NCBI RefSeq assembly: GCF_003990335.1
Contig: NZ_CP034683.1
Location: 3,331,501-3,395,500 of the forward strand
Direction of reading: 5' to 3'
Origin: Rheinheimera mangrovi
GTDB lineage: Bacteria > Pseudomonadota > Gammaproteobacteria > Enterobacterales > Alteromonadaceae
Length of the DNA stretch: 64,000 bases
Made by a program: the position numbers and the translations under genes. Each line of letters opens with the position of its first letter. Positions within the stretch are counted from its first letter, which is position 1. The notes beneath the pieces are model-generated. The model did not search any database. It saw only the letters and a program-made list of their open reading frames with translations, and was not told the origin of the DNA. Below are positions 8,346 to 20,310 of this stretch, piece after piece.

Positions 8346-8773
8346 TACTCTTCCTCGTCCTGCGCCACTTTAGGCTTACGATCAGGCTCCTGACCCGCCT
8401 CAATACGGCGTTTGTCATCTTCGCGGCGTACCTGTTCGACCAGGTTGGCCATACGAATACCCTGATCCAACGACTGGTCAAAGTAAAAACGTATCGTAGG
8501 TACTATACGGGCCTGAATGCGTTTAGCGATTAGACTGCGGATATAACCACAGGCGTCGTTTAAAATATCCAGGTTCGCTTTTACTTTGTCGGCTTCTAAG
8601 CCTAAAAAAGTCACATAAATTTTGGCGTGCGATAAGTCACGCGATACGTCTACGTCAGACACGGTAATCATATTGTGCAAACGTGGGTCTTTGATTTCAC
8701 GTTGTAAAATCACTGCGATTTCCTGTTGCATTTGCTGCGACAGACGGTCTACCCGGGTAAATTCTTTAGCCAT
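8345..8773 (-). CDS. rbfA: 30S ribosome-binding factor RbfA
   Basis: 142 residues beginning MAKEFTRVDRLSQQ. RbfA binds the immature small subunit and is needed for 16S rRNA 5'-end processing and cold adaptation. Family features include the ISVDVD-like core (MITVSDVDVSRDLSHA) and the YFDQSLDQGIRM segment. I chose the ATG at 8773, preceded by GGAAAG, over an in-frame ATG at 8788 with no ribosome site. The C-terminal tail is acidic and charged, as usual. Confidence 0.96.
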   Translation of the reverse strand: MAKEFTRVDRLSQQMQQEIAVILQREIKDPRLHNMITVSDVDVSRDLSHAKIYVTFLGLEADKVKANLDILNDACGYIRSLIAKRIQARIVPTIRFYFDQSLDQGIRMANLVEQVRREDDKRRIEAGQEPDRKPKVAQDEEE

Positions 8774-8805
8774 AATTCTTTCCAACACATGTGAGCAGAA
8801 AGAAA

Positions 8806-8823
8806 CAGGGGCCTAAGCCCCTG
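8806..8823 (-). terminator. hairpin between infB and rbfA
   Basis: CAGGGGC, loop CTAA, GCCCCTG; on the minus strand it is followed by TTTCTTTC. It is a weak or partial terminator, or an mRNA processing/stability element inside the operon, reducing rbfA-truB expression relative to infB. Confidence 0.55.
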
Positions 8824-8861
8824 CCGATCTCTTCAACTTTAAATTTGCCAACTTAAAGTGC

Positions 8862-11540
8862 TTATAAAGTACGTTCAACCTGAACCACTTCAAACACTTC
8901 AATCTGGTCGCCTTCACGCACGTCGTTGTAGTTCTTCACGCCGATACCACACTCGAAGCCGTTGCGTACTTCGGAGACGTCGTCTTTAACACGACGCAGG
9001 GACTCCAGTTCACCTTCGAAAATAACCACGTTGTCACGCAGTACACGAATTGGTGCGTTACGTTTAATCACACCTTCGGTCACCATACAGCCTGCGATAG
9101 CGCCAAACTTCGGTGAACGGAACACTGCACGAACCTGAGCCAGACCAATGATCTGTTGTTTGAACTCAGGAGCTAACATACCTGTCATGGCGGCACGAAC
9201 TTCGTCTAACAGTTCATAAATGATGCTGTAGTAACGTAAGTCCAGGTTCTCTTCTTCAATGATCTTACGGGCAGTGCCTTCGGCACGCACGTTAAAGCCG
9301 ATGATGATAGCCGATGATGCAGCTGCAAGCGTTGCGTCGGTTTCAGTAATACCACCCACACCACTACCGATGATTTTGATTTTCACTTCATCAGTCGACA
9401 GACGGCTCAGTGACTCGCTGATTGCTTCCACAGAACCTTGTACGTCAGCTTTCAGAACTATGTTCAGTTCAGCCACATCGCCTTCAGACATGTTGGCAAA
9501 CATGTTTTCCAGCTTAGATTTTTGCTGACGAGCCAGTTTGACGTCACGGAATTTACCCTGACGGTACAGTGCTACTTCACGGGCTTTACGCTCGTCTTTC
9601 ACTACTGTCACTTCATCACCAGCTTGCGGCACACCGGAAAGACCTAAAATCTCTACCGGAATAGATGGGCCTGCCACTTTGATTTCTTTACCGTTTTCAT
9701 CGCGCATCGCACGAACACGGCCGTACTCAAAACCACAAAGCACGATTTCGCCTTGTTGCAATGTACCTTCCTGAACCAGGATGGATGCCACAGGACCACG
9801 GCCTTTGTCCAGACGTGATTCAATAACAACACCACGAGCCAGACCTTTCTTCACTGCTTTTAATTCCAACAGTTCAGCCTGGTTCAGTATAGCTTCCAGC
9901 AGGTCATCTATACCCATGCCTGTTTTTGCAGAGATAGGCACGAATTGAGTATCACCGCCCCACTCTTCAGAAATAACGCCGTACTGAGACAATTCGTTAC
10001 GAACGCGATCCGGATCTGCATCCGGTTTGTCCATTTTGTTCACTGCAACAACCAAGGGTACGCCAGCCGCTTTCGCGTGCTGAATAGCTTCTTTGGTTTG
10101 TGGCATCACGCCATCGTCTGCAGCCACAACAAGGACGACTATGTCTGTTGCCTTGGCACCACGGGCACGCATTGAAGTAAATGCCGCGTGACCTGGTGTA
10201 TCCAGGAAGGTCACCATACCGCGTTCAGTTTCTACATGGTATGCACCGATGTGCTGAGTAATACCACCGGCTTCGCCAGCTGCTACTTTTGCTTTACGGA
10301 TGTAATCCAGTGTCGAAGTTTTACCGTGGTCAACGTGACCCATAACGGTAACAACAGGAGCACGAGGCTCTAACTCGCCCTGACCTTCACGGTCTGACAT
10401 GACCGCTTCTTCCAGCTCGTTTTCTTTAGTCAGAGTGAACTTGTGGCCCATTTCTTCACAAACGATAGCTGCAGTTTCCTGATCAATCACCTGGTTAATG
10501 GTTGCCATAGCACCCATTTTCATCATGACTTTGATCACTTCAGAAGCTTTAACTGCCATCTTCGAAGCTAATTCAGCTACAGTGATGGTTTCGCCAATTT
10601 TGACTTCACGTTCTACCGGCTGAGCTGGTTTGTTAAAACCATGCTGCATGCTAACTGGTGTTTTCTTTTTCTTGTGGCGATTAGCGCGGTTAAAGGCGTC
10701 TTTATCATCCACATCATCTTTTTTCTTCGCTTTACCAGCCGGAGCTTTTTTCGTAGTACGACGACCACCACGTTCTTCACGGGCATCCACTTCGTCTTCA
10801 GCTTGCTTAGCGTACACGTTGCTGGTTAAGTGATAATCAGCTTCTTCTGCCGGCTTGGTTTCTTCTTTGGCCCAACGCTCGGCGTTTTCTTCAGCTAAAC
10901 GACGTGCGGCTTCAGCTTGCTGTTTGGCTTCAGCTTCCATTTTACGTAACAATTCAGCTTCCTGTTGCGCTTTGATACGCTCAGCTTCACGCTTCGCTTC
11001 TTCTTTCGCTGCGCGACGAGCCGCTTCTTCCGGATCGTCTTTCATTAACTGAGCATGTTTAGCTTCGTCACGTTTTTTCTGTTCTGCCGCTTTACGTTCA
11101 GCTTCTTCTTTCGCTTTACGGTTAGCTTCTTCTTTCACTTTTTGCTCTTCAGCTAAACGCTCTTGCTCGCGTTTTGCTGCTTCTGCAGCTTGTTCAGCGG
11201 CAATACGTTCCTCTTCAGCCAGCTTTGCAGCTTCTTCGCCAGAAGGACGTTTAACAAAAGTCTTTTGTTTGCGCACTTCAACCTGAATCTCGCGGTTGCG
11301 GCCAGCGCCACCAGCCACACTCAGAGTGGTTTTTTCTTTACGCACTAACGTCAGTTTGGACGGTTCAGCGGACTGACCACCGTGGGCTCGACTTAAGTGA
11401 TCCAGAAGAGTTTTTTTCTCTTCCTCATTGACCATTTGGCCTGCGTGTTTTGTTATGCCTGCATCCGCAAACTGTTGGATTATACGATCAACAGTCGTAT
11501 TGACGTCACTGGCCAGTTTTTCTATGGTTACATCTGCCAT
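8862..11540 (-). CDS. infB: translation initiation factor IF-2
   Basis: 892 residues. An N-terminal IF2-N domain ([20 protein letters not shown]) is followed by a long Ala/Glu/Lys/Arg-rich linker (about residues 95-235), a second IF2-N-like domain ([16 protein letters not shown]), then the GTPase core with [17 protein letters not shown] and NKMD, and C-terminal domains. IF-2 brings initiator tRNA to the small subunit and promotes subunit joining. The initiator tRNA gene lies upstream of the same operon. An internal start producing a shorter isoform is known in E. coli but was not identified here. Confidence 0.98.
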   Translation of the reverse strand: MADVTIEKLASDVNTTVDRIIQQFADAGITKHAGQMVNEEEKKTLLDHLSRAHGGQSAEPSKLTLVRKEKTTLSVAGGAGRNREIQVEVRKQKTFVKRPSGEEAAKLAEEERIAAEQAAEAAKREQERLAEEQKVKEEANRKAKEEAERKAAEQKKRDEAKHAQLMKDDPEEAARRAAKEEAKREAERIKAQQEAELLRKMEAEAKQQAEAARRLAEENAERWAKEETKPAEEADYHLTSNVYAKQAEDEVDAREERGGRRTTKKAPAGKAKKKDDVDDKDAFNRANRHKKKKTPVSMQHGFNKPAQPVEREVKIGETITVAELASKMAVKASEVIKVMMKMGAMATINQVIDQETAAIVCEEMGHKFTLTKENELEEAVMSDREGQGELEPRAPVVTVMGHVDHGKTSTLDYIRKAKVAAGEAGGITQHIGAYHVETERGMVTFLDTPGHAAFTSMRARGAKATDIVVLVVAADDGVMPQTKEAIQHAKAAGVPLVVAVNKMDKPDADPDRVRNELSQYGVISEEWGGDTQFVPISAKTGMGIDDLLEAILNQAELLELKAVKKGLARGVVIESRLDKGRGPVASILVQEGTLQQGEIVLCGFEYGRVRAMRDENGKEIKVAGPSIPVEILGLSGVPQAGDEVTVVKDERKAREVALYRQGKFRDVKLARQQKSKLENMFANMSEGDVAELNIVLKADVQGSVEAISESLSRLSTDEVKIKIIGSGVGGITETDATLAAASSAIIIGFNVRAEGTARKIIEEENLDLRYYSIIYELLDEVRAAMTGMLAPEFKQQIIGLAQVRAVFRSPKFGAIAGCMVTEGVIKRNAPIRVLRDNVVIFEGELESLRRVKDDVSEVRNGFECGIGVKNYNDVREGDQIEVFEVVQVERTL

Positions 11541-11566
11541 GTCAGTTTTTACCTCCGTTGACCCAC

Positions 11567-13063
11567 TTATTTGTCTTCACTGAACCAAACAATATTGCGG
11601 GCAGCCATAATCAGCTCTGCCGCTTTTTCTTCAGTCATTTTTTCGATTTCAATCAAATCATCTACCCCAAGCTCTGCCAGATCATCAAGAGTGATGACAC
11701 CTTTGCTGGCCAACACATAAGCTGTGTGGGTACCAACACCTGGCAGATTAACTAATGCTTCACTAGGCTCAGAGCCTTCCAGTGATTCTTCGCTGGCCAG
11801 AGCACGTGTGGTTAATACGGCTTTAGCACGTTTACGTAATTCTTCTACCGTGTCTTCATCTAATCCGTCGATAGAAAGAAGTTCGCTGACTGGTACATAG
11901 GCGATTTCTTCTAAAGTGGAGAAGCCTTCGTCTACTAATACACCAGCAAAATCTTCATCAATTTCCAGCGCCGTCATAAACAAGTCCAACACCTTGGCAT
12001 TTTCTTCCTGGTGTTTGGCTTTCATTGCAGACACTGTCATCACGTTGAGTTCCCAGCCGGTCAGCTGACTGGCTAAACGGACGTTTTGACCAGCACGACC
12101 TATGGCCATGGCCAGGTTGCTGTCTTCGACGGCTATATCCATAGAGTGTTTGTCTTCATCCACTATGATGGACGCCACTTCGGCCGGAGACATGGCATTG
12201 ATCACAAACTGAGCCGGGTTGTCGTCGAATAAAACGATATCAACACGCTCACCCGTTAACTCGCTGGACACAGCCTGAACACGTGAACCACGCATACCGA
12301 CACAAGCACCCACAGGGTCGATACGACGGTCATTGGTTTTCACTGCAATCTTAGCGCGTGAACCCGGATCGCGGGCAGCTCCACGGATTTCGATCATCTC
12401 TTCGCCGATTTCCGGCACTTCGATACGGAATAATTCGATCAGCATTTCCGGACGGGTACGGCTTAAAAACAGCTGAGCACCACGGGCTTCTGGTTTTACT
12501 TCATATAATAAAGTACGGATACGATCACCCGGACGGAAAGTCTCACGTGGCAACATCTCTTCTTTAGCTAACATAGCTTCTGCATTGTTACCTAAGTCGA
12601 CGATGATGCTGTCACGGTTTACTTTCTTAACCACGCCAGTGACTAATTCGCCAACCTGATCGACATAAGCTTCCACTACCTGTGAACGCTCAGCTTCACG
12701 GACCTTTTGCACTATGACCTGTTTCGCCATTTGCGTGGTGATACGGTCAAAAGTAATAGAGTCGATTTGCTCTTCAACATAATCGCCTACTTTTAATTGA
12801 GGTTCGTCATATTGAGCAGCAGACAAGGTGATTTCGCGGTACGGATGTTCTTGTACCTGGTCATCCGGGATCACCAACCAGCGGCGGAAAGTTTCATAGG
12901 CACCGGTTTTACGATCTATGCTTACGCGGACTTCGATGTCGCCTTCGTTTTTCTTTTTAGTGGCAGCCGCTAACGCGTACTCTAACGCCTGGAAAATTTT
13001 CTCGCGCGGAACTGATTTTTCGTTCGATACCGCGTCAACTACTAATAAAATTTCTTTAGCCAT
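11567..13063 (-). CDS. nusA: transcription termination/antitermination protein NusA
   Basis: 498 residues, close to E. coli NusA. N-terminal RNA polymerase-binding domain ([18 protein letters not shown]), S1 domain ([21 protein letters not shown]), two KH domains ([35 protein letters not shown]) and two acidic C-terminal repeats, including [15 protein letters not shown]. NusA controls pausing, termination and rRNA antitermination. It lies between rimP and infB. Confidence 0.98.
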   Translation of the reverse strand: MAKEILLVVDAVSNEKSVPREKIFQALEYALAAATKKKNEGDIEVRVSIDRKTGAYETFRRWLVIPDDQVQEHPYREITLSAAQYDEPQLKVGDYVEEQIDSITFDRITTQMAKQVIVQKVREAERSQVVEAYVDQVGELVTGVVKKVNRDSIIVDLGNNAEAMLAKEEMLPRETFRPGDRIRTLLYEVKPEARGAQLFLSRTRPEMLIELFRIEVPEIGEEMIEIRGAARDPGSRAKIAVKTNDRRIDPVGACVGMRGSRVQAVSSELTGERVDIVLFDDNPAQFVINAMSPAEVASIIVDEDKHSMDIAVEDSNLAMAIGRAGQNVRLASQLTGWELNVMTVSAMKAKHQEENAKVLDLFMTALEIDEDFAGVLVDEGFSTLEEIAYVPVSELLSIDGLDEDTVEELRKRAKAVLTTRALASEESLEGSEPSEALVNLPGVGTHTAYVLASKGVITLDDLAELGVDDLIEIEKMTEEKAAELIMAARNIVWFSEDK

Positions 13064-13091
13064 ATTATTTTGCCTCGCTTTGACCCGTGTA

Positions 13092-13547
13092 TCAGAACAC
13101 TGGCACTACGTTCGCTTTATCTACGTTATCCATCAGCAAACGATAGAGTTTGCCATCCACTTCCACTACTAACATATCGTCTTCGATTTGTGTCAGCAGG
13201 CCTTTAAATTTGCGGCGTCCATCCTGCGGAATAGCCAATTTTACTTCAATGATCTGGCCAACAACTTTGGCGAAATGAGCAGGAGTAAAAAGTGGGCGGT
13301 CTAAACCAGGAGAGGACACTTCAAGGAAATATTCATTCGGGATAGGGTCTTCAACATCAAGCAACGCACTCACTTCACGGCTTACAGTGGCGCAGTGATC
13401 CACAGTAATGCCATCCTGATGGTCAATATAAACCCGCAGAATAGAGTGACGTCCAGCACGAACGAACTCTATGCCGACCAGCTCAAAGCCTGCGGCTTCT
13501 ACTGTTGGCGTTAACAGCTCAGTTAACTGCTGTTCTTGTTTAGTCAA
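13092..13547 (-). CDS. rimP: ribosome maturation factor RimP, TTG start
   Basis: 151 residues from (TTG)[19 protein letters not shown], the normal RimP length. RimP assists early maturation of the 30S subunit. Family motifs visible include [20 protein letters not shown] and [12 protein letters not shown]. The start is TTG at 13547, with GGAGGT six bases upstream on the minus strand; a longer in-frame extension to 13745 would run through a transcription terminator and is rejected. It is the first protein gene after the initiator tRNA, as in E. coli. Confidence 0.95.
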   Translation of the reverse strand: MTKQEQQLTELLTPTVEAAGFELVGIEFVRAGRHSILRVYIDHQDGITVDHCATVSREVSALLDVEDPIPNEYFLEVSSPGLDRPLFTPAHFAKVVGQIIEVKLAIPQDGRRKFKGLLTQIEDDMLVVEVDGKLYRLLMDNVDKANVVPVF

Positions 13548-13619
13548 AGAGACCTCCAGAAATAAAAAAAGGGCATAGAGCCCAGAATAGTAGTAAAACC
13601 TTGTCGCCAGATATAAAAA

Positions 13620-13639
13620 CGCCCCGAAATTTCGGGGCG
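13620..13639 (-). terminator. terminator between tRNA-fMet and rimP
   Basis: CGCCCCGAAA/TTTCGGGGCG forms a perfect 10-bp stem; the minus strand continues TTTTTATA. It ends or attenuates the tRNA transcript before rimP. The remaining bases between the tRNA and rimP hold no gene and probably include the rimP promoter. Confidence 0.85.
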
Positions 13640-13806
13640 ACTTTAGAGCTGACTGGACTCTGATATCGCCAATCAAAGTCCTGAATTCTGTAGGCTTCAC
13701 AGCGAACTGTTTGACCTGGGCATAGCTTCTGCTTAACAAAAGCATCTTACGGTTACAATTTTGCTGCTTAATGAAACTTGAGAAGTTTAATTGATCAGTA
13801 AAAAAT

Positions 13807-13883
<77 letters not shown>

Positions 13884-14091
13884 TCCGTAAGCGACGCACA
13901 TTATATAGTCCTGGTCTGACTATCGCAAGCTTAGTTTCTATCCTTCGTGCTTGAAGTTGCTGCTTTGTTGACTGTGCTCTTTCGACCCAATCACATAGCT
14001 TAACTATGTTCATGGGTTCTCTGTCGCTTGTCGCCGTGCCGCCACTCCAATCAGCTTGGATGTACTTATGGGCTTGCCGTGCTTTGTATAT

Positions 14092-14176
14092 TGGTGCCGA
14101 GAGCGGGACTTGAACCCGCACGCCCGAAGGCACTACCACCTCAAGGTAGCGTGTATACCAATTTCACCATCTCGGC
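14092..14176 (-). tRNA. tRNA-Leu (GAG)
   Basis: 85 bases with encoded CCA, starting GCCGAGATGG. The anticodon arm is CTACCTTGAGGTGGTAG with anticodon GAG; a long variable arm (TGCCTTCGGGCG region) marks it as class II. Its position between secG and the initiator tRNA corresponds to leuU of E. coli. Confidence 0.96.
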
Positions 14177-14195
14177 TAAAAAATCAGAGGTGCAA

Positions 14196-14534
14196 TCAGT
14201 TCCCTACAGGAATATCTGATGCTGGCTTTTTCTCTTCTACTGCGTCAGCTGCTTTAGTTTCGACAGGCACAGATAAATCCTGCCATTCGTCTACAGCTTT
14301 CACACGGCCTGTACTCAGGTTACCCAATAACAGACTTAAAGCGAAAAACAACGTTGCCAGTACTGTCGTAGTACGAGTTAAGAAGTTACCTGTACCTGAA
14401 GAGCCAAAAATAGTGGCTGAACCGCCGGCACCAAATGACGCGCCCATATCAGCACCTTTACCGTGCTGGATTAACACCAGAACGATCAGCGCTAATGCGA
14501 CTAACAGATACAATACAATAAACAATTCGTACAT
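14196..14534 (-). CDS. secG: preprotein translocase subunit SecG
   Basis: 112 residues beginning MYELFIVLYLLVALALIVLV. Two hydrophobic segments (about residues 3-22 and 53-72) flank the conserved QHGKGADMGASFGAG loop. SecG supports the SecYE channel during protein export. The ATG at 14534 overlaps the tpiA stop (TAATG), so it is coupled to tpiA. A longer start at 14558 is unlikely. The tRNA-Leu follows within 20 bases and may be processed from the same transcript. Confidence 0.96.
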   Translation of the reverse strand: MYELFIVLYLLVALALIVLVLIQHGKGADMGASFGAGGSATIFGSSGTGNFLTRTTTVLATLFFALSLLLGNLSTGRVKAVDEWQDLSVPVETKAADAVEEKKPASDIPVGN

Positions 14535-15280
14535 TATGAATCCTTTGCCATTGTGCAAATCGCAGAAAAATCTGCCACTTTCAAACTAGCGCCACCAATA
14601 AGGGCGCCGTCTATGTCCGCCTCTGCAAACAGGGCTTCACAATTAGCAGCAGTGACACTGCCGCCATAAATAATTTTCACCGCATCTGCTGCCTGTACAT
14701 CATACTGCGCCAAATGTTGGCGTATGAACTGATGCACTTGCTGAGCTTGCTGCGGTGTTGCTGTCTGACCTGTGCCTATAGCCCAAATCGGTTCATAACT
14801 TACCACAGAATGCGCCAGTAAATGAGGCTGCGCAGCATACACCGCATCTAATTGCCGTGCAAGAACCTGCAAAGTTTTTTCTTCTTCTCTTTGCTGCAAA
14901 GTTTCACCAACACAAAGTATTGGCGTCAGGCCAGCATCTACGGCCACTTTCACTTTTTGGCTGATCACAGAATCCAGTTCACCATACAAAGCACGGCGCT
15001 CTGAATGACCAATGATCACATGCGATGCACCAGCGGTTCGTAGCATATCCGCAGAGATTTCACCGGTAAAGGCCCCCACTAACTGTTCGCTCATATTCTG
15101 AGCACCCAATTTATAATTGGCATGTTTTGGAAAGTAGGATAGAAAAATTACCGGAGGGCAGATCAAAATATCAGGCAGAGGTTGTTTTAACACAGACAGA
15201 GCATCTGACATCTGTTGCACCAGATCCAGGCTACCATTCATTTTCCAGTTAGCGACCACTAACGGCTTACGTTGTCTCAT
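14534..15280 (-). CDS. tpiA: triosephosphate isomerase
   Basis: 248 residues. The catalytic residues are visible in family motifs: VANWKMNG (Lys), IIGHSERR (His) and SYEPIWAIGTGQTATPQQA (Glu and flexible loop 6), with YGGSV near the phosphate site. The enzyme interconverts dihydroxyacetone phosphate and glyceraldehyde 3-phosphate in glycolysis and gluconeogenesis. It lies between glmM and secG and is coupled to secG by a one-base stop/start overlap. Confidence 0.98.
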   Translation of the reverse strand: MRQRKPLVVANWKMNGSLDLVQQMSDALSVLKQPLPDILICPPVIFLSYFPKHANYKLGAQNMSEQLVGAFTGEISADMLRTAGASHVIIGHSERRALYGELDSVISQKVKVAVDAGLTPILCVGETLQQREEEKTLQVLARQLDAVYAAQPHLLAHSVVSYEPIWAIGTGQTATPQQAQQVHQFIRQHLAQYDVQAADAVKIIYGGSVTAANCEALFAEADIDGALIGGASLKVADFSAICTMAKDS

Positions 15281-15363
15281 GTTGTTGCCTCTGAATTAAA
15301 ACGGGCGAGATAGTAACTAACCTCACCCATTCAGACAAGACTTGACGGTTAAATTAGCAGTTT

Positions 15364-16698
15364 TTAGCTGGCGATCTTCACTGCATCGGCTATTTTTTGC
15401 GCATATTGTTGTACTTCGTCTTGTATCCTTCCTTCTACCATTACACGAATTAAGGGTTCAGTACCTGATTTTCGGATCAAAACACGCCCCTGGCCGTTCA
15501 AATCCTGTTCAACTTGCTGTATGACTTTCTTGACGTGTAAGTTTTCTAAAGGTGCAGTGCCTTTTTCAAATTTTACGTTCACCAGCACTTGTGGCATCTT
15601 GGTCATGCCCTGCGCCAAATCAGCCAGCGACAACTTCGCTTCCAGCATCGCAGTTAATACCTGAATGGAGGCAATAATACCGTCACCCGTACCAGCATGA
15701 TCCAGGTTCAATACGTGACCTGAGTTTTCACCGCCGATACGCCAGTTTTTCTGTGCCAGCATCTCTACCACATAACGGTCACCAACATTAGAGCGTGCAA
15801 ATGGAATACCCAGTTCGGCCAAGGCCAACTCTAACCCCATATTACTCATCAGAGTACCCACTACTCCACCCTGCAACTTATTCAGCTTTTGTGCATTGCG
15901 GGCAATGATATAGACGATTTCGTCGCCATCAATCACCCGGCCTGTGTGATCCACCATCATCACACGGTCACCGTCGCCATCGTAGGCGATACCTAAGTCA
16001 GCACCTGTTTCAACCACTGTTTGTTGCAACAGATCAGTATGAGTGGCACCACAGTGGTCGTTAATATTTAAACCATTAGGACTAACGCCTATGGCCTGAA
16101 CCTCTGCCCCTAATTCACGGAATACATTCGGTGCTATGTGGTAAGTGGCACCATGGGCACAATCCAGTACGATTTTTAAACCATTCAAGGATAGATGGTT
16201 TGGCATATGGCTTTTACAGAACTCTATATAGCGACCGGCAGCATCGTCAATACGCATGGCTTTACCTAAACGCTCTGACGATTCGCAAACCATAGGCTGT
16301 TCCATCGCTTCTTCAATAGCCAGCTCTACGTCATCAGGTAACTTAGTACCGTCAGCTGAGAAAAACTTAATACCGTTATCATAATAAGGGTTGTGCGATG
16401 CGCTGATGACAATACCGGCTTCAGCACGGAAAGTACGAGTCAGGTAGGACACTGCGGGCGTTGGCATTGGTCCCAATAAACGTACATCGACGCCCGCAGC
16501 CACTAAACCAGCTTCTAACGCGGTTTCTAATAAATAACCCGAAATACGGGTGTCTTTACCAATTAATACTTTTTTGGTACCACGCTGTGATAACACCCGA
16601 CCAGCGGCCCAACCTAACTTCATCGCAAATTCAGGCGTAATTGGAAACTCGCCCACTTTGCCACGTACACCATCAGTGCCAAAATACTTCCTAGACAT
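15364..16698 (-). CDS. glmM: phosphoglucosamine mutase
   Basis: 444 residues starting [20 protein letters not shown]. The phosphorylated active-site serine lies in [15 protein letters not shown], the metal loop in [12 protein letters not shown], and the sugar/phosphate sites in GGENSGH and [12 protein letters not shown]. GlmM converts glucosamine 6-phosphate to glucosamine 1-phosphate for peptidoglycan and LPS precursors. Its start overlaps the end of folP by 8 bases. Confidence 0.98.
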   Translation of the reverse strand: MSRKYFGTDGVRGKVGEFPITPEFAMKLGWAAGRVLSQRGTKKVLIGKDTRISGYLLETALEAGLVAAGVDVRLLGPMPTPAVSYLTRTFRAEAGIVISASHNPYYDNGIKFFSADGTKLPDDVELAIEEAMEQPMVCESSERLGKAMRIDDAAGRYIEFCKSHMPNHLSLNGLKIVLDCAHGATYHIAPNVFRELGAEVQAIGVSPNGLNINDHCGATHTDLLQQTVVETGADLGIAYDGDGDRVMMVDHTGRVIDGDEIVYIIARNAQKLNKLQGGVVGTLMSNMGLELALAELGIPFARSNVGDRYVVEMLAQKNWRIGGENSGHVLNLDHAGTGDGIIASIQVLTAMLEAKLSLADLAQGMTKMPQVLVNVKFEKGTAPLENLHVKKVIQQVEQDLNGQGRVLIRKSGTEPLIRVMVEGRIQDEVQQYAQKIADAVKIAS

Positions 16699-17533
16699 GC
16701 TCTACTCCAAATAAGGTGGCACAAGTTATAGCCACAGCTTGTACAGTTTCTTTAACATCATGCACGCGAATAATACGGGCACCTTTCATGACTGCTATTG
16801 TGGCACAGGCCAAACTACCTGCCAAACGTTCCTCTGGCGGAACCTGTACTAACTGACCAATCATTGATTTACGCGACATTCCGACCAGCAGTGGGTAATT
16901 TAATCCCAGCAAGTCTGAAAGCTGACTTAACAGCTGATAGTTATGCTGCAGACTTTTACCAAAACCAAAACCTGGGTCGAGAATAATCTGGCTTTTTGGG
17001 ATGCCTGCGGCGATACAAACTTCTGCTCTTTGCTGTAAAAACTCCCCCACCTCTTTTACCACATCCTGATACAGAGGTGAATGTTGCATAGTTCTGGGTT
17101 GCCCCTGCATGTGCATTAAACACACAGGCACTTGCGCAGCGGCAGCCACTTCAACCGCACCATGATCTAACAGAGCTTTAATATCGTTAATGATGTCAGC
17201 ACCAGTGGCCACGGCTTCTTTCATCACTTGCGATTTGCAGGTATCAATAGAGATGACGCAATCCAGTTCAGAGCGAATAGCTTCAATCACGGGCAAGACT
17301 CTGTCGAGCTCTTGCTGTACTGAGACTTCTTCTGCACCTGGGCGGGTCGACTCGCCCCCTATATCTAAAATAGCAGCGCCTGCAGCAAGCATGGCTCTAG
17401 CCTGTGCGATCGCAGCATCTTTGCCAATAAAACGGCCACCATCAGAAAATGAGTCCGGCGTGATATTTAAAATGCCCATCACTTTAGGATGGGATATATC
17501 CAACTGACGATGACGGGGCAATTGCAATAACAT
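16691..17533 (-). CDS. folP: dihydropteroate synthase
   Basis: 280 residues. Pterin-site motifs are [43 protein letters not shown] and [13 protein letters not shown]. The enzyme joins p-aminobenzoate with the pterin diphosphate in folate synthesis and is the sulfonamide target. It is followed by glmM with an 8-base overlap and preceded by ftsH and a strong terminator, so it probably has its own promoter in the 17534-17562 region or upstream read-through. Confidence 0.97.
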   Translation of the reverse strand: MLLQLPRHRQLDISHPKVMGILNITPDSFSDGGRFIGKDAAIAQARAMLAAGAAILDIGGESTRPGAEEVSVQQELDRVLPVIEAIRSELDCVISIDTCKSQVMKEAVATGADIINDIKALLDHGAVEVAAAAQVPVCLMHMQGQPRTMQHSPLYQDVVKEVGEFLQQRAEVCIAAGIPKSQIILDPGFGFGKSLQHNYQLLSQLSDLLGLNYPLLVGMSRKSMIGQLVQVPPEERLAGSLACATIAVMKGARIIRVHDVKETVQAVAITCATLFGVEHV

Positions 17534-17562
17534 AAAAATACTCCTTCATCCTGCACATAGCA

Positions 17563-17586
17563 AAACCCCGGGAATTCCCGGGGTTT
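17563..17586 (-). terminator. terminator after ftsH
   Basis: AAACCCCGGG, loop AATT, CCCGGGGTTT: a perfect 10-bp GC-rich stem 20 bases past the ftsH stop, followed by a short T-run on the minus strand. Confidence 0.85.
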
Positions 17587-17605
17587 AATTAGTCAGAATT
17601 GAACT

Positions 17606-19516
17606 TTACAGAGGGTTTTCTGTGGATGGCTCTGACGGACTCACAACATCAACAGGCTTAGTATCACCGCTGTTAGAGCCTTTATTTTTGTCTTTTGGTT
17701 CCCAGTTTTCAGGCTGGCGAACGGTGCGACGATTCATCAGGTCATCAATTTGTCTGGAATCAATAGTTTCATACAACATCAGCGCTTCTTTCATCGCATG
17801 CAAAATATCCATGTTTTCTTCAATCAGAGTTTTTGCTCTGTTGTAGTTACGATCGATAATAGCTTTGATCTCAGAATCAATAATGCTGGCCGTTTCATCA
17901 GACATATTCTTCGCTTTGCCCATACTGCGGCCCAAGAATACTTCGCCTTCTTCTTCGGCATACAACAGCGGACCTAATTTGTCCGAGAAGCCCCACTGCG
18001 TCACCATGTTACGTGCTATAGAGGTAGCGTATTTGATGTCTTGCGAAGCACCTGTTGATACAGCATCACCACCGTAGATCAACTCTTCTGCCAGACGACC
18101 ACCGTAAGCCACCGAAATTTTACTTTCCAGTTTACGACGGCTGATGCTGGTGGCATCGGCTTCCGGTAAGAAGAAAGTCACACCTAAAGCACGGCCACGA
18201 GGAATAATAGTCACTTTGTGCACAGGGTCATGCTCCGGCACCAAACAACCTACAATAGCGTGTCCTGCTTCGTGATAAGCCGTCATTTCTTTTTCAGCTT
18301 CCGACATCACCATAGAACGACGCTCTGCGCCCATCATGATTTTATCTTTAGCTTTTTCAAACTCTTCCATACCAACAACACGGTTATTACCGCGGGCGGC
18401 AAACAATGCAGCTTCGTTCACCAAGTTGGCTAAATCGGCACCAGAGAACCCAGGAGTACCACGAGCGATCACGCTGGCTTTGACATCGTCACCTAACGGC
18501 ACTTTACGCATATGCACTTTAAGAATTTGTTCACGACCGCGTACATCAGGTAAACCTACGACTACCTGACGGTCAAAACGGCCCGGTCTTAATAAAGCAG
18601 CATCTAATACATCTGGTCTGTTGGTAGCAGCGATAATGATGATGCCTTCATTGCCATCAAAACCATCCATTTCCACCAGCATCTGGTTTAAGGTTTGTTC
18701 ACGCTCGTCATGACCACCGCCTAAACCTGCGCCACGTTGACGGCCAACGGCGTCAATTTCGTCGATAAAGATAATGCAAGGAGCAGCTTTTTTCGCTTGC
18801 TCGAACATGTCACGTACCCGACTGGCGCCGACACCTACAAACATTTCCACAAAGTCAGAACCAGAGATAGCAAAAAACGGCACTTTAGCTTCACCGGCAA
18901 TAGCCTTAGCTAACAGAGTTTTACCTGTACCTGGTGGGCCAACCATTAAAATACCTTTTGGTATTTTGCCGCCCAGCTTCTGGAAACGTGATGGGTCTTT
19001 CAAATAATCCACCAGCTCAGTCACTTCTTCTTTGGCTTCGTCACAACCTGCAACGTCAGCAAAAGTCGTTTTGATTTGATCTTCGCCCATTAAACGGGCA
19101 CGGCTCTTACCAAAGGACATAGCGCCTTTGCCACCACCACCCTGCATCTGGCGCATAAAGAAAATCCAGACACCTATGAGTAAAAGCATTGGGAACCAGG
19201 AGATAAAAATCTGCCCCAGCATGCTTGGACTCTCAGGTGCGGTACCAGAGAAGGTGATGTCATTTTTGTACATGTCATCAATCAGCTTTGGATCGTAGCC
19301 AGTTGGGATCACAGTTTCAAAACGGTCGCCAGAACGCTTTACACCAGTGATCACACCATTTTGTTCCTTCACCTCGCGGATCTGGCCCTGATTGGCTTCT
19401 TTCAGAAACTGGGTATAACTCATTTGCTTATCTGCTTTATCAGCAGGACCAAAACTATTAAATACCGACATCAATACAACGGCGATAACCAGCCATACGA
19501 TGAGATTTTTTGCCAT
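17606..19516 (-). CDS. ftsH: ATP-dependent zinc metalloprotease FtsH
   Basis: 636 residues from [20 protein letters not shown]. Two N-terminal membrane segments (about 5-22 and 97-117) flank a periplasmic domain. Then come the AAA module with GPPGTGKT and the Walker [11 protein letters not shown], the second region of homology [19 protein letters not shown], and the zinc site HEAGHAIVG. FtsH degrades membrane proteins and short-lived regulators such as sigma-32 and LpxC in E. coli. I prefer the ATG at 19516, matching E. coli FtsH, to a TTG at 19525. Confidence 0.98.
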   Translation of the reverse strand: MAKNLIVWLVIAVVLMSVFNSFGPADKADKQMSYTQFLKEANQGQIREVKEQNGVITGVKRSGDRFETVIPTGYDPKLIDDMYKNDITFSGTAPESPSMLGQIFISWFPMLLLIGVWIFFMRQMQGGGGKGAMSFGKSRARLMGEDQIKTTFADVAGCDEAKEEVTELVDYLKDPSRFQKLGGKIPKGILMVGPPGTGKTLLAKAIAGEAKVPFFAISGSDFVEMFVGVGASRVRDMFEQAKKAAPCIIFIDEIDAVGRQRGAGLGGGHDEREQTLNQMLVEMDGFDGNEGIIIIAATNRPDVLDAALLRPGRFDRQVVVGLPDVRGREQILKVHMRKVPLGDDVKASVIARGTPGFSGADLANLVNEAALFAARGNNRVVGMEEFEKAKDKIMMGAERRSMVMSEAEKEMTAYHEAGHAIVGCLVPEHDPVHKVTIIPRGRALGVTFFLPEADATSISRRKLESKISVAYGGRLAEELIYGGDAVSTGASQDIKYATSIARNMVTQWGFSDKLGPLLYAEEEGEVFLGRSMGKAKNMSDETASIIDSEIKAIIDRNYNRAKTLIEENMDILHAMKEALMLYETIDSRQIDDLMNRRTVRQPENWEPKDKNKGSNSGDTKPVDVVSPSEPSTENPL

Positions 19517-19596
19517 GTCACTCAAGGTGAGAACCTCTCAGTTACGAAAATAGTTACAAAAAACGGTTACGATACGCTAAACCTACCGCTACTTTA

Positions 19597-20226
19597 CTAG
19601 ACTTTAAAGCCTGTCGCCACGATATATGTCTCACTGGAACGTGCCCGGGACGAATCTGGTTTACGGATCCGTACAGTGGTGAATACGCTGCGAACCTGTT
19701 GCACAAAGGCCTCGAAGCCTTCACCATGAAATACTTTGACAACAAAACTGCCATTTTTCTTCAATACGTTGTTACACATTTCCAGCGCCAGTTCGACCAG
19801 ATACATACTTCTGGATTGATCCACTGTGCTGTTACCACTCATATTGGGTGCCATATCGGACAATACCACATCCACATTACGACCACCGATACGCTCTAAC
19901 AAGGCGTTTAATACAGCGTCTTCGCGAAAGTCCCCCTGCAAAAAAGCCACACCGGCTAAAGGGTCCATCGGCAGAATATCACAAGCCACAACACAACCTG
20001 ACTGACCTACTAATTCTGCAGCTCGCGCCGACCAACTGCCAGGTGCTGACCCTAGATCTACGACCGTCATGCCTGTTTTGATCAGTTTATCTTTATCCTG
20101 AATTTCATCCAGCTTAAAAGCAGCCCGGGAACGTAGCCCTAATTTTTGTGCTTTTTGCACAAAAGGGTCGCTTACGTGTTCCTGTAACCAGCGAGACGAG
20201 CTGGCGGAACGTTTTTTCTTTGTCAT
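19597..20226 (-). CDS. rlmE: 23S rRNA (uridine2552-2'-O)-methyltransferase RlmE
   Basis: 209 residues. The SAM site is [12 protein letters not shown]; the K-D-K-E tetrad is consistent with [28 protein letters not shown] and SSETYIVA. RlmE (RrmJ/FtsJ) methylates U2552 in the A loop of 23S rRNA in the assembled 50S subunit. The gene precedes ftsH as in E. coli and is divergent from yhbY. Confidence 0.97.
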   Translation of the reverse strand: MTKKKRSASSSRWLQEHVSDPFVQKAQKLGLRSRAAFKLDEIQDKDKLIKTGMTVVDLGSAPGSWSARAAELVGQSGCVVACDILPMDPLAGVAFLQGDFREDAVLNALLERIGGRNVDVVLSDMAPNMSGNSTVDQSRSMYLVELALEMCNNVLKKNGSFVVKVFHGEGFEAFVQQVRSVFTTVRIRKPDSSRARSSETYIVATGFKV

Positions 20227-20310
20227 CTGAGTACTCTTAAATAGTCTTCATAGCAAGATGGCGGTACAATAGTGTAATTTCAAGCTTTCCAACACGGAAA
20301 ATCTACACAT

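Noticed and set aside
9653..11348. Several open frames antisense to infB
   Set aside because: They mirror the biased codon use of infB and carry no independent start signals or domains.
13548..13745. N-terminal extension of RimP to 13745
   Set aside because: The extension crosses a strong terminator and lacks family similarity; the TTG at 13547 has a strong ribosome site.
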